Assembly (NCBI GenBank): GCA_030374765.1
Contig: JARGXX010000017.1
Coordinates: forward strand, 124,001 to 188,000
Length of the DNA: 64,000 bases
Direction: 5' to 3'
From: Agarophyton chilense
Taxonomy: Eukaryota > Rhodophyta > Florideophyceae > Gracilariales > Gracilariaceae
Shown here: piece by piece, positions 31,830 to 42,436 of the stretch
How positions within the stretch are numbered: position 1 is the stretch's first letter
Layout of the letters: each line of letters begins with the position of its first letter
The notes under the pieces: generated by a model
Seen by the model: the letters and a program-made list of their open reading frames with translations, nothing else
What the model was told of the DNA's origin: nothing
The model's database searches: none
Translations under genes and position numbers: made by a program

Positions 31830-32745
31830 TGTAGAGCAAAACCCGGCGACGGGAAGTGCTCTCAAGGTGTTCGAAGCCTTGCTCCCTGGGGGAGGCAGAC
31901 TCAGAGACAGAGCCCTCCGTTCCACCCGTAGTGTGGGGTGTAACTCCCACGGGGGATTCCGGCAGTACCGACGGAGGTGAGGGGTAGAAACCGTTGGATC
32001 GGGAATGGGTATGGGTATCCCAAAGAATGGGGGAATATCCGGCGAAGAGGAAAAATGGGGCGAGGGTCGGGCACTAACAGGCACCGGACCCGAGAACCAG
32101 AAAAGGGGCGAAACAACAAAAGAAACCCAATACAGGGGCGAAAACCTGTCCTCGAAAGGAAACACAAAAAGCACGCAACAAGTAAGCAGAACCCCCACGG
32201 GGTATCCTGCACGCAGGTCGTCTGAGCGGTCCCAAGGGGGTGGTTGCACGGAACCCAAACGTGGGCACTCTCCAAGTGGAGTCGTGTCCCTACGCAGGCG
32301 TTGCTAACCAGAGCCCGTTCCGGGTTGTAAGGCCGAAACGATGGCGACGAAGAACCTCTAAAGGTATCGAAGACCAACCTTGGTTACCATTTACTTTGAG
32401 CTTCGGAGTGTCAGATCTCATCTCCCTAAGTAGGGCCCACTAACTAAACTCTACAGTAGTGCACACCTGCTCAGGTCCATACACGTGGAGATCCCACTGT
32501 CAGGGCCCAAAAGTCCAACGTTCTAACAAATACCCGAAAATCGGTGCCAAAATTTAGCCACGTGTATCACGGGGCCAATCCAACCATGGGCCATCCGAAT
32601 TGTCACTTCATAGGCGAACTCTAACCAGAAAACAGTGCCACCTCAGCACACCTTAGAGGGGATCATAGTCATAACCCTCGGAGGGTTCAATCCTCATTCT
32701 ATGAGTTGCATCTTCAAGTATCCCCTAACTGGGCGTTGCTCTACA
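31830..32745 (-). repeat. Element D 5' LTR (right, 916 bp)
   Basis: It starts TGTAGAGC and ends GCTCTACA, an 8-bp perfect inverted terminal pair, and is followed by TSD ATCCA. Confidence 0.95.
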
Positions 32746-32810
32746 ATCCAAATTTAACATGCCAACAAATAAGGAATCTCTGTTCCGTTTTTGAAAATGT
32801 CGGGTGGTAG

Positions 32811-33444
32811 TGTCGTACAATCACCTCTGGGGTATGCTACTGTCTTGTCTCGGGAGCGTAGTGATGCTCAACCGTAGGGAGCGTGTTGACGCTCAACTTT
32901 AGAAGGTAGACGTAGTAAATCTCGATGGTAACAGGGCACCGTGAAAACCCGCAGGGGCAAACGGCGGGGCGACTAGCCTATACCGTGTAGGTGAACGATG
33001 GTAGGCGTCGACGCGCGGGAAAGCCTGTATGGTAGTTGAGAAACAATGAACTAAAAAGTATAGTCGTGACCCAAGTGATGCCTGTCTTTATCAGATTAGG
33101 ATGGGGGAGGTGAAGTTCCTTATATGCAGTATACTGCACTCTCCAGATCACTCGGGAGGTGCCAGCAAAGCACGGTCTCTGACCTAGTGTCAGAGACCTG
33201 GCCAGCACTGGCTACAGTGCCAGGTGGCCACTCCACTACTGTACTAAACTAAATATAATTACAATTACAAGTACTAACAATTACTCAACCAGAAGGTACA
33301 TGTCAACACTACACGTGGCTGAGAACACCTAAATAGTAGCTCGCCCGGAGCTGCATGGCCGATGATCCCTCGCATCCATCACCTACAGGTTCAGTGTAGA
33401 ATATTGACATCCTCAAAGATCAGACCTTCTTCCACTATACGACA
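32811..33444. mobile_element. Solo LTR, 634 bp, TSD GGTAG
   Basis: It is bounded by TGTCGTA and TACGACA (7-bp inverted ends) and by a perfect 5-bp duplication GGTAG (32,806-32,810 and 33,445-33,449). No internal genes are present, as expected after LTR-LTR recombination. The LTR family differs from those of B, C and D. It lies in the transposase relic, 60 bp from the end of element D. Confidence 0.88.
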
Positions 33445-33449
33445 GGTAG

Positions 33450-34255
33450 TGGTTCGAGACAACGTTTCACGTTCTTCTTTGCCGCCAAACGAGAAATGGA
33501 GGCAGAATTTCTCCAGAAGCTAAGGAAATGATGAAAGCTCTCAAATGCTTTCTTGGTTTGACAAAGAACATATTATATTCCCCAGAATGGGTGTCTGATG
33601 CCACAAATAATTTTGTCTGTTTTCCGTACTTCCCAGAAAGAGTTGTAACATCCATATTCCAAAATTGCGATTGGTCACTTAGAATCCCAGGATTGTTCTT
33701 TTCACATTCCGTAAGAGCCATTACGAACGCCTTCACATTGGTTGCGTGTTCTGCAACAATATTTCCATCTTCTTTTTTTCTGTTAATCGTAGCGTCATAT
33801 CGCTGTGGCAATCTCGGAAGCTCCGGACCAAATCTTCGGACGCAAGTTAATTAGTGAAGCTTCTTTGACCGTTTTTGGGTATCGTTGCTGTGATTATTTT
33901 TCAGGCCGCCAACGGTACATGCAAAGTCTCGGGATGCTATGAATATAAATCAATCTACTATGAGTTGTTTTTGATGCTCAAATAGAATCTTAGGACGTGC
34001 GGAGCGTGTGTTGTAGATAAAATTGTGGTTTCCGTCGTTATTCTTTTTGGTCTTTTGCATGGCTTTTCTAATACGAGCAACTGTTTTTTGGGATAGACCA
34101 GTGCACGCCTCAACTTTGCGGATCTTGCGCTTCTGCTGTAGTAAAGAGACAGCATTTTTTAGTGGCATGTGATCTCGAGACTCATTTTCTTGACGCTTTT
34201 GTTGGGATTGTGTAGAGCAACGCGTGCACGGGTAATCGGTCGGGGCTCCATTCAT
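33450..34255 (-). pseudogene. DDE transposase relic, N-terminal part
   Basis: Minus-strand 33,950-34,255 holds a helix-turn-helix-like DNA-binding segment (AVSLLQQKRKIRKVEACTGL, then SQKTVARIRKAM). 33,467-33,811 holds the start of a DDE_1-type catalytic domain: QFWNMDVTTLS corresponds to the usual W-N-x-D-E-T motif with Glu changed to Val, followed by LASGEILPPFLV. Frames are shifted near 33,850-33,950. The gene continues across 32,751-32,805 and then left of element D at 20,986, so it was split twice. Confidence 0.65.
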
Positions 34256-34360
34256 ATGGCATCCGATATATCGGAGACCACGTCACTGATTATATCAGGA
34301 ATATTAGTTTTTAGTATTTTAGACACCCAAGAAGACATGTCATTTAAGTCTATACAGTAG

Positions 34361-37300
34361 TACCGTAGTGGAAGGATAGAAGTGCAAGGCTGAGGTTGCA
34401 CATATGATACCTCTATGAACCAGGGTTGGTTTGAACTACTATAGTCTACAAGTTTAGTTCACTTTCCAATGTATCCCCTTGGGAAGCTCAGGCATCACTG
34501 TAACATGTTTTTGGTGTGTTTCTTTCTTTTGATGGGTTTCCTGTGTTTGAGACAGTACACCGCCCCTTTTTAGGGTTGGTTTTACCCTTTGTAGTCTTTC
34601 TCCTCCAGTTTAAATACTCCTTTCAAAGGTCTGTACGCTTGTTCGTGCGTCCTATTTTGCCCTAAAATTTCAGCCTACATTTTTCTTTTGCCCACGGAAT
34701 ATCCTTGTCTTTGGATCCTTCTTTGGTTTTTCTCCTTTTTCTACGTTCACCACTTTCGTAGGTATTGCCTGAATCACTGTGGTCTTACACCCACACATCG
34801 GTGGCACGAAGACTCGTTCGCTGAGTTGCCCCTCTTTGCGAGAGCAAAACTCGAACTTCGGAGAGGCAGTTTCCCCTTTAAGAAATGATCTACAAATCCA
34901 GGATTGTTAATGAATCGAATATGTAATCATTGTAATATAATTTGCCTTACATCCAGTTGGATTTAAAATTTTTGATATAGACGACAAGTTCTCGTCAAAA
35001 AATCGCCAGATTAAGAACAACCGCGGCTGTTTCCAGTTTGAAACAGTAATGGTTTGAAATTATGCTGAAGAAAGCTTAATCGTTTTGAAAGTGTGTAATT
35101 GCAGTGTGATATGTGAAGTAGAAGTGTAAGAAATTTGGGTTATAGGGAGTTAAAGAGATCCGAGAAAGGAATGAGCTCGCTTTCAAGATGATTCGAAGCA
35201 AATTCTGCCCTCTAAGACCCCTTTTTTTTCAATCTGGCCTCTATGTTTCACGTTTTCTTGTGTTCCACGATGCTCTGACTGGGAAAGATAGCTTTCTGAA
35301 ACATGTCACTTGCCTGACTTTATTCAGTGATTTCTGTACGCGTTGGACGATGACCATCGGAGATTCTTTGAGAGCTTTGTCAAACCAGTTGTTCCCCTTT
35401 TTGCCAGTAGCGTTCTCGACTAAGCTATCGTCATCTATTATTCTCATAATGCAGACACTGTGTATCATTTCCGGCCTGAAGCACTGTCGTATCGTGAGTA
35501 AACAAAGAATATTTTAAGAAAGCGCGTGTCTGGTTGTGGTCAGCAATATATGTCTTATATGCGGCATACTTTTTTTCGAATGGAACTATGCTATGCTGTG
35601 TAGAATTTTTCAGTTGAGAAGCCAACACGGTTGACACAATTGCATACTTGGACGTAATGTTAAGCACAATAAAATGTGTACTCTTTACAGGCAAATTTTG
35701 TCGGATGCCACCAGCCTCTGACGGATTCTGGTAATTTTTATTATATAGTAGTCTTTGGTGCTTCAAAACCAACTCGTGGGTTGGGCTTCTGGATTATTTT
35801 TTATTATCATTTGTGCGCTGCGCAGGTGCCGGTGTCGTCTGGCAGCTGTCTACTTTGAGGGCCTACACGCATTCCAAACACCCGCATCACCATTCAAACA
35901 GCAATCCACTCTGGGCTGTAGTTAGGCTATTTCATCCCATTTCCACAGCACTCTGCTTTGGGAGTGCACCTACGCATCCCAGCTGTGCTCGTGGATGGTC
36001 ACCAGGTACTGAGTTTGTTATTGAATAGCACCCAGTTTTCTATCGGCTGCCAATCGTTTACTGATGACGGGCACTGAAACGATCGATATGTCATGGTAGC
36101 AGACACATGCGTATTGAAGTCGGCAAGTTTTTCTTTTGCTGGGGTTTCAGCTGAGCGTCTGAATCAAGTTCAACTTTAAAGCATTTGTTGGCCGTAGCAG
36201 CGTGCATTGTAAACGTTTACTAAATTGAGCAGAGAAATAAGTTTGGACGGGCTGTGGTGAGGTGATGTAAAATTTTTAGGAGAAAGAGACAAGTGCGTCG
36301 TCAAACGGAATGGATGTACGAAGGGTAAGTGCGGAAGAGAAAAGGTGGAGTTGCACGATCGTGTCATGTGCAACGCCGGTCGGAACTGCGTCTATTGTGG
36401 TGATGCACGTGTGTGTCGTGAGTGCGCAGTGTAGTGGAGGTAGCCGAGAAAGCTGTGCTCGCTAGATAGTTGTGAGGTGGTTTTAATTATTGTGTTCGAA
36501 CCACTTGGCGAAATGGAGGGAGGCAAGAGGAATTGCATGTCAAGCATGATTGAAAGTTGTTTGGTACACAACAGTTGTCAAAAATAACGGCAGGGAGGCA
36601 CATGGCAGCTTCGTTTTCACGAGCGCGAATGGGGGCTGCAAGAGCCGCTCAGCTGTGCACTCTCGATAGTTTTATGTATTTCTCATGCGCAGCACTCACG
36701 ACTTGCGTCATTGCCTGCAACCAGTAGCCAGTTGGGCGGACAAGCGGTTGCAGAATTGTAATGAAGCTCTTCAAGGTGTTTGCGCACTGATGCTACTTTT
36801 AGAGTGAGAGATTCGCATGACTATCACACCAAACATCAGCGCGGGAGGATGTTTGTATGTTTTGCGCAATGGAGACTAGTTTCTGCTCGGCTTTACCGGT
36901 TGATAAAAATGGTGCATTCCTTCACTCGCGCCCAGGGCAGCCGACAGCTAAATGGACAATGCTATCACGAAGAGGCTCATTGCCATGGACGAGCGCGAGC
37001 TGACCACTAGATATTGAGCATTATTGTTCGCAGCAGTTTGCACAAAAATCATTTTGACAGCGTGGTGCATCTGCTTGCTATGTGTGTGGAGTGAATCCTC
37101 GACAGGCAGTTTTTACTGATCTATGCTTCTTGGTGATGGCTTAAAGTATGGCCCGGTGCAGGGGTCATGAAAGAACACTTTTTAAGGAGATCAAAGTGGT
37201 TTCGTTCCAACGGCCAACGGGAGACTCGGGGGTGGGGGGGGGGCACGAGTGCACATATCAACTCACAGTTGTTGCGTTCGTTTGTACATGTGACTTTTTG

Positions 37301-38100
37301 TCAAAAGTTAAGCGTTGTTGGCTGTAAGTGGGGTCAAAATTGAGGAGTGTAGCGTTGGATGAGGGGTTTCAAAGCGAGCGACTGATGGGGCTGTTTGAGC
37401 CACATGTGGGTATGGCACATGGAACACGTGGTTATGATGGTGAAAGAGCACACGCACGTTGTGCACAAACTGCTCTTCTCCGATTTCCGAAGACGTGCTG
37501 CAATTAGGTTGTTGGGGAACGGGTGGCAATGAGATGTCTAGTGAGGGAAAACTTGAGTGTGGAGTGGAAAGGGGTGGGATAGACGGGTGACTAGTGGTCA
37601 CAATTGGCGCCACTGGACAAGTACGGTGAGTTTTGCAAAGTGGTTATGCTGAAACCTTCTTTTGAATAACGTGTATGGAACACGTGATGACGGTCGGATT
37701 GCAGTTGCAGCTCGACAGAAAGACAAAAACCAGCGGCGCAGGACAGATGAGGTGTGGGGTGATTGGAGATTGACAAACGGGCGGTGAAAGCGAGCTGTTG
37801 AAGTAAGGCAATGAATAAAGCAAAGAGTGTTTGTGTGCGTGTTGATGAGAAATGGTACAATAGTGTAGGAAGAAAAAAAAAAACAGGTGAGCGTTTTGCG
37901 TTCCATTAGCAGTTGAACTTTATACACGGCGAAGTTTGGGACATGGTTATAGAGGAGATCAAAAAGTGTAGCGCGCAAAAGTTGAGCAGCACCAATGACG
38001 AGTGCGCACCGCGGGCGGAAGGCACAGACGTCATGTATGTACAAGTTATCTTGCGAGAACAAATGCAGTCAGGGGCAGATGAACGGATTCCATCAAGTGA
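34361..38100. other. Interval without a recognisable gene
   Basis: ORFs are short. The longest protein-like ones are 35,431-35,772 and 35,241-35,468 (minus), rich in Lys and Asn, and resemble nothing I can name; they may be part of the DNA-transposon relic. From 36,000 the base composition drifts towards that of the gene island. A G-run lies at about 37,226-37,239. Confidence 0.4.
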
Positions 38101-38188
38101 CTGACACACAACAGTTTACAAAACACAAGTTACGATGATTACAGGCGGCTTTCATGAAAGCGAGCGTTACACGCGTCAGTGTGAAGCG

Positions 38189-39181
38189 TCACGAAGAAAT
38201 GCGCGCGATGATGTGCACGTCGAAGACGACGTCAACCTCGCGCTGACCGTCTATCTCGCGCAGGTCAAAGGCAAGACGCGACGGGACGATGAGACGACGA
38301 AGACATCCGACGCGAGCGCCCGGCAGAGCTGTGTTCCACGCAGGCAGCACGGAGGCGTCTCCAAGGGTGATTTGTGTGGGCTGTGCATCGTTACGAGACG
38401 TTTCGAAGTTGCGCATGGAGGCGCGAACATACGCGTCATAGTGCACTAACAACTGGTCACCAACGGCCACAACGGGTCCGTCGCCCTCGCGCAAGTCTTT
38501 TGTCTCAAGTGCGGGCGGCGCGGCATGGCCATGGACATCAAATCGACGACGACGACGTTGAATATCACAGCGCAGACTATGCTCCACAAGCACGACGCCG
38601 CCGTGGGGAATCATATCAAACGTGAGTCGGCGCGGCGTCAAGGCGGCGTGCATCTGACGCAAACAACCACACACGTCACAGCGCAGCGGTTGGTTGATGA
38701 TGTTTCTTGCCAGCACAACGTGCGCATAGTCCGGCTGAGTGCAGCGCGCGCGCAGCCATTCGAATAGTTGCTCGTGTGTGTAGTGTGTGCAATGGGCGCA
38801 TTTCTCGCAGCCGTGCGCGCGCAGCGCCGTGTGCGCCGCCGCCATCTGCCACAGCGCGCAAAGCATCTGCCACAGCGCGTGTAGCATCTGCCACAGCGCG
38901 CGCAACGGTCGCCGCATCGTCGCCGTCGCCATTGTCTTTGCCGTCGCCATTGTCGTCGCCGTCTCCATTGTCTTTGCCGTCGCCATTGTCGTCGCCGTCT
39001 CCATTGTCTTTGCCGTCGCCATTGTCGTCGCCGTCTCCATTGTCTTTGCCGTCGCCATTGTCTTTGCCGTCGCCATTGTCGTCGCCGTCGCCATTGTCGT
39101 CGCCGTCGCCATTGACTTCGCCGTTGCCATCTTCGCCGCCGCCCCGCTTCGTGCTTGCCAAAAGCCTCCACCGTGAGTCAT
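38189..39181 (-). CDS. FKBP-type peptidyl-prolyl isomerase domain protein with a minisatellite-coded N-terminus
   Basis: The C-terminal 100 residues form an FKBP-like domain: DLREGDGPVVAVGDQLLVHY matches the first strands and PAWNTALPGARVGC the G-W-x-x-G-L-x-x-M-x-V-G region, followed by LRRLIVPSRLAF. FKBPs isomerise X-Pro bonds. Some active-site aromatics differ from FKBP12, so activity is uncertain. A middle region has a Cys/His cluster (CEKCAHCTHYTH). The N-terminal half is repetitive: an 18-bp minisatellite gives MATA(K/T)TM repeats (residues about 17-88) and three 21-bp units give LWQML-type repeats (residues about 93-114). The frame is open to 39,379; I chose the ATG at 39,181 but a start inside the repeats is possible. 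It is divergent from the CBM48 gene at 39,689. Confidence 0.6.
   Translation of the reverse strand: MTHGGGFWQARSGAAAKMATAKSMATATTMATATTMATAKTMATAKTMETATTMATAKTMETATTMATAKTMETATTMATAKTMATATMRRPLRALWQMLHALWQMLCALWQMAAAHTALRAHGCEKCAHCTHYTHEQLFEWLRARCTQPDYAHVVLARNIINQPLRCDVCGCLRQMHAALTPRRLTFDMIPHGGVVLVEHSLRCDIQRRRRRFDVHGHAAPPALETKDLREGDGPVVAVGDQLLVHYDAYVRASMRNFETSRNDAQPTQITLGDASVLPAWNTALPGARVGCLRRLIVPSRLAFDLREIDGQREVDVVFDVHIIARISS
38841..38903. repeat. Three 21-bp tandem repeats in the FKBP gene
   Basis: The unit begins ATCTGCCACAGCGCG and is present three times with small changes. It encodes LWQM-type repeats on the minus strand. Confidence 0.85.
38919..39132. repeat. 18-bp minisatellite in the FKBP gene
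   Basis: About 12 units of GTCGCCATTGTCNTCGCC type, with a 36-bp higher-order alternation (CTTTGCC versus GTCGCC, GTCTCC). All three frames on both strands stay open through it, so ORFs here are not evidence of coding in themselves. Confidence 0.85.
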
Positions 39182-39609
39182 GCATCTCTGTGTCCGGTTT
39201 GCCACGTTGGCCACCGCTCCCACGTTGGCCACCGCCACCACCCGTACACGCCCCCACGCCGCCCACGCCGCCCACGCCGCCCACGTGGCCCGCCACGCCG
39301 GACGCTGACAGCACCAAGCACGCACGCACGCACGCACGCACACGCGCACGCCGCCGCGCAAACGGTCGCGTCGCCACACGCGCCACGCAATTGCAGCGCG
39401 CGCGAGCGTTTCGCCGCTCCATTCGCCGCCCCTCCACCCGACCCGTCTTCTCCGTCGCGTCCGCCTCGCGCCCCTCCCGTCACACGCCTCCGCTCGGACG
39501 TGCCGTCGCGTGCGCGCGTCCGTGTGTCAGTCGGTCATTCAGTCAGTCAGTCCCCGCCCGTCTCTCTCGCCGTCCGCCTTGTTGTTTGTCTTGTGCTTTT
39601 CTCTGCCGT

Positions 39610-39688
39610 TGCCTTTGTCGTCTTCGTCTTCGTCTTCGTCTTCGTCTTCGTCGTCGTCTTCGTCGTCGTCGTCGTCGTCGCCGTCATC
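39610..39688. repeat. CTTCGT/CGT microsatellite upstream of the CBM48 gene
   Basis: A run of CTTCGT and CGT triplets ends just before the ATG at 39,689. It probably lies in the 5' UTR. Confidence 0.8.
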
Positions 39689-40683
39689 ATGCCTGCGCCG
39701 CCGCCGCCGCCACCGCCGCCGCCGCCGCCCTCGTCGTCGCGTCCGTCTTCCATGGGTTCTAACGCCCCGCCGCCGCCGCCACCGCCGCCGCCGCCTACAT
39801 CGTCTGCGCACCCCGCTACCGCCGCGCCTCCGCCACCGCCGCCTCCTCCTCCTCCGCCACCGTCCGCCCCGCCCGCCCCGCGAGCCCCCCCACCACCGCC
39901 CGCCGCCCCGCCCGTCATGCACTCCGATCCCGCGCCCCTGCGCGCCCCCACGCCCCCGCCGGAGCCCCCGCTTCAGATGGCGCCTGAGCCGCCCGTGCCG
40001 CCGGAGCGCTTCGACGACGACATCCCGGCGCCTGCCATGCCGGCTGCTGCCTCAGCATCCCCTCCTGCCACTGCTGCTGCTGCTGCTGCTGCCACCGCAG
40101 CCTCCCGCCCGAAGAGCCCCGTTGTTAACGGAACCTTTGAAAAGGGCGATTCCGACGACGAGGAGGTCATGGTCAAGACCGAGTTTGTTTGGGCTGATGG
40201 TGCTGAACATGATGTCAAGCTGTCGGGTGCGTGGAACGGATGGATGCCCGTTCAAATGTATCATGAGGGAGGTACGTGTTCTCTTTCCTTTTTTTGATTC
40301 TTTATCTTTATGCCCCTCCCCCTTTTCTTACTTGGCATCACCCCTACTTGATGTACTGACTTTGTGTGTGTGTGTTGTGCTTACGCCGTCCTGAATTGCT
40401 GCTGCCTCCTCCTCCTCCTCCTCCTTGCTACCGTGCAGGCGGAATGTGGTCTGTCGTCACGCCCGTGCCGGCGGGAACCCACGAGTTCAAGTTTGTGGTA
40501 GACGGCGAATGGAAACACAGCACCCGTCACCCTACCGTCGGCGCCAACGAGGACACTATGAACAACATTCGCGTCATTCGCGGCCCGCCAAAGAACAAGC
40601 AAAACACTGCGCGTCTCTCCGAGCAGCGCAACAAACAAGCCGGAATGGCCGCCCCAAAGAAAAAGTGCTGCATCGTAAGTTAA
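39689..40683 (+). CDS. CBM48 (AMPK-beta-like glycogen-binding) protein with possible C-terminal CaaX box
   Basis: Two exons, 39,689-40,271 and 40,439-40,683, are joined across a 167-bp GT-AG intron, giving 275 residues. The join restores HEGGGMWSVVTPV, exactly as in the intronless paralogue at 45,730-46,194. Residues 1-150 are low-complexity poly-Pro/Ala. Residues about 160-255 form the CBM48 fold of AMPK-beta/SNF1-beta proteins (KLSGAWNGW, then EFKFVVDGEWKHS), which binds alpha-glucans. The C-terminus is APKKKCCIVS: a polybasic stretch, an extra Cys and C-I-V-S, resembling a farnesylated CaaX box that would anchor it to membranes. Caution: the last codons contain GTAAGT, a perfect splice donor, so a further exon could replace this end. 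The start ATG follows a CGT-repeat leader. Confidence 0.8.
40272..40438 (+). other. Intron of the CBM48 gene
   Basis: Donor GTACGTG, acceptor CCGTGCAG after a CCT-rich tract. Its removal restores the conserved HEGGGMW motif. Confidence 0.9.
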
Positions 40684-42436
40684 TTTGTTTTACACCCACC
40701 ACGCGTTCAACGCTCTCTTTCTCGTGTGCTTGACGTTGCATTCGTTATGGCGCCTGGAGATATGCTTGTCGGCGCTTTTGTAGAGTCTTTTTTTTTCTTC
40801 TCCGCTTCCCTTACGGCAGCTTCTCGTTCGGCTTTTGCCGGCGGCGCCTTTCGTTTGCTCTTCTTTTTTTTTGTGTAGCCCCACGTGGTTTTGGGGCGTT
40901 TTCGTTTTGCATGCGCTGTTTTCAGTTTTGGTTAACCGCTTGAGCCGTGTGTGTTTTCGTTTGTCATGTCTTGTGTGTGTGTGTGTGTGTGTGTGTTTTT
41001 TTTTCTTTTCTTTTCTTTTAATGTTTTGCTCGTTTTTCGTCAGTCATGACTGTTTGTTTTCTTTTTCTTGTTTGGGATGATGCTGATGAACTGTGTTTCA
41101 CGACGCGCAGTGAAAGCTGACCGGAGATGTGAAGACGTTGTTGGTGCGGCACTTTAGTTTCGAATGCACATTTACTGATATGATTTACACAACACACACA
41201 CCCTATTTCGTGCTCCTTTCGAGGTGGTTTTCAGAAACGCTGTTGTGCTTGTTGATGGCATCGATAAAAGCAGAAACGGCCACCAAGTGACACTTTTGGT
41301 TGCCGTTTTTATGTTTGTGTGTTTGTTTTGTAATTCACTCGGTACATTTGCATACACCAACTGTCAGCCGCGAGAGAAAGGCGACGGTGAAACCTAAAAA
41401 CGCAAAAACCGCAACGACCGCCAACACTTGTTAATATCTATCTATCCGTTGGGCGCCAACGCCACGCACGCCGCACGTGTGTTTGCCCGACGTGGCAGCA
41501 CCGCGCATCATTTTGGATATCGACGCCAAACCAAAAACAAAACAAAAAAAGGAAAAAAAGGTGTCCAATTTTTTTGCAAAAATGATTCGTGTCATTTTGT
41601 GTGGCAGCTTTTTCGCTACTTGATACATGCACGTACGTGTGTGTGAGTGAGTGAGTGTGTTTCTTTGTCTCAGTGCAGTGCGCTCAATGCCCAACTCCGT
41701 CGCTTCCTGCGCTCGTCTTTAACGCTCTACTTGCTCGCTCTCATCGCCTTTCCCGTGCTCCTTTTTTGTCACCGTGCTTTTTGTTCTCTTTGCTATTGGT
41801 ACGTCTCCAACGTGCTGTGCTTCTTTTTTTTTTTTGCTTTTTCTTCTTGTTCTACTCGCTTGCTTCTACTCGCTTGCTTCTACTCGCTTGCCTTTTTTTT
41901 GGTTTTTGTTTAAGACCGCTGACCTTTTGTTTCTCGTTTCGCCCTTGCCTTTCTTTTTCTTTGCTTCTCTTCATCAAAGCCTTTGTTTCGCTTTTCTTGC
42001 CTTGTTTACTCCAAACATCTTCATCCCGACTGTTTCTTGTGAGCAACAACCCATTCCCTCCCCACTCCCCCTGTGCCCTCTCCACAATCTCTTTTCTTCT
42101 TCTTCTTCTTCTTCTTCTTCTTCTTCTTCGTCATCAGCAAATCTGCAACGTTCCCTTTCTATCTCCTTGGTTGCTCCCAACACACGGAATATGTGTTTCG
42201 TTGTCTGAATTATTGGTTTCCTCTCCCAAAGTTGATAACTCAAAACAGTCGTTTTCTTTCACAACTGCCCACCCCAACAACACCAAATCCTTTCCAGCTT
42301 CGCCTTGCTTCCATTCCCGTTTCTTCACATTCCAAATTCCCTTTTTTTTTTTTTCCCAATCGCAAAATCCTCGCTTTCGTCTCTCACCTTTGTGCTTTCT
42401 CATCAGCACTAGCTCCTACAAAAGCCCTGCGCAGGA
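40684..42436. other. Pyrimidine-rich interval between the CBM48 and PHD genes
   Basis: From about 40,770 to 42,400 the plus strand is strongly C/T-biased, with a GT run (40,973-40,996), long T runs and a TTC microsatellite at 42,090-42,130. Long apparent ORFs here (for example 41,655-42,449) are composed of Leu, Phe and Ser and are composition artefacts. It probably holds the 3' UTR of the first gene and the promoter, leader or an intron of the second; CAG sites at 42,405 and 42,433 could be acceptors. Confidence 0.6.

Larger units (their letters stand above)
20992..32745 (-). mobile_element. Element D: young 11.75-kb Ty3/Gypsy element with an antisense gene, TSD ATCCA
   Basis: LTRs of 916 bp each (20,992-21,907 and 31,830-32,745) differ at about seven positions. 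The 5-bp target duplication ATCCA is perfect (20,987-20,991 and 32,746-32,750). Sense order (minus strand) is PBS, gag, protease, RT, RNase H, integrase, chromodomain. Between chromodomain and 3' LTR are a pyrimidine-rich repeat block and a long ORF on the plus strand. Lesions seen are a gag frameshift near 31,015, a gag TAG at 29,894, a pol TAG at 28,251 and stops between integrase and chromodomain. With about 0.8% LTR divergence these could have arisen after insertion. It inserted into the DDE transposase relic. Confidence 0.95.

Noticed and set aside
38676-39437. 253-codon minus-strand ORF with DDNGDGK repeats
   Set aside because: Another frame of the same minisatellite; the downstream part does not encode the FKBP domain.
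38707-39762. 351-codon plus-strand ORF overlapping the FKBP gene
   Set aside because: It is made of Ser-Pro-Leu repeats from the minisatellite; all frames stay open there, and the FKBP domain lies on the other strand.
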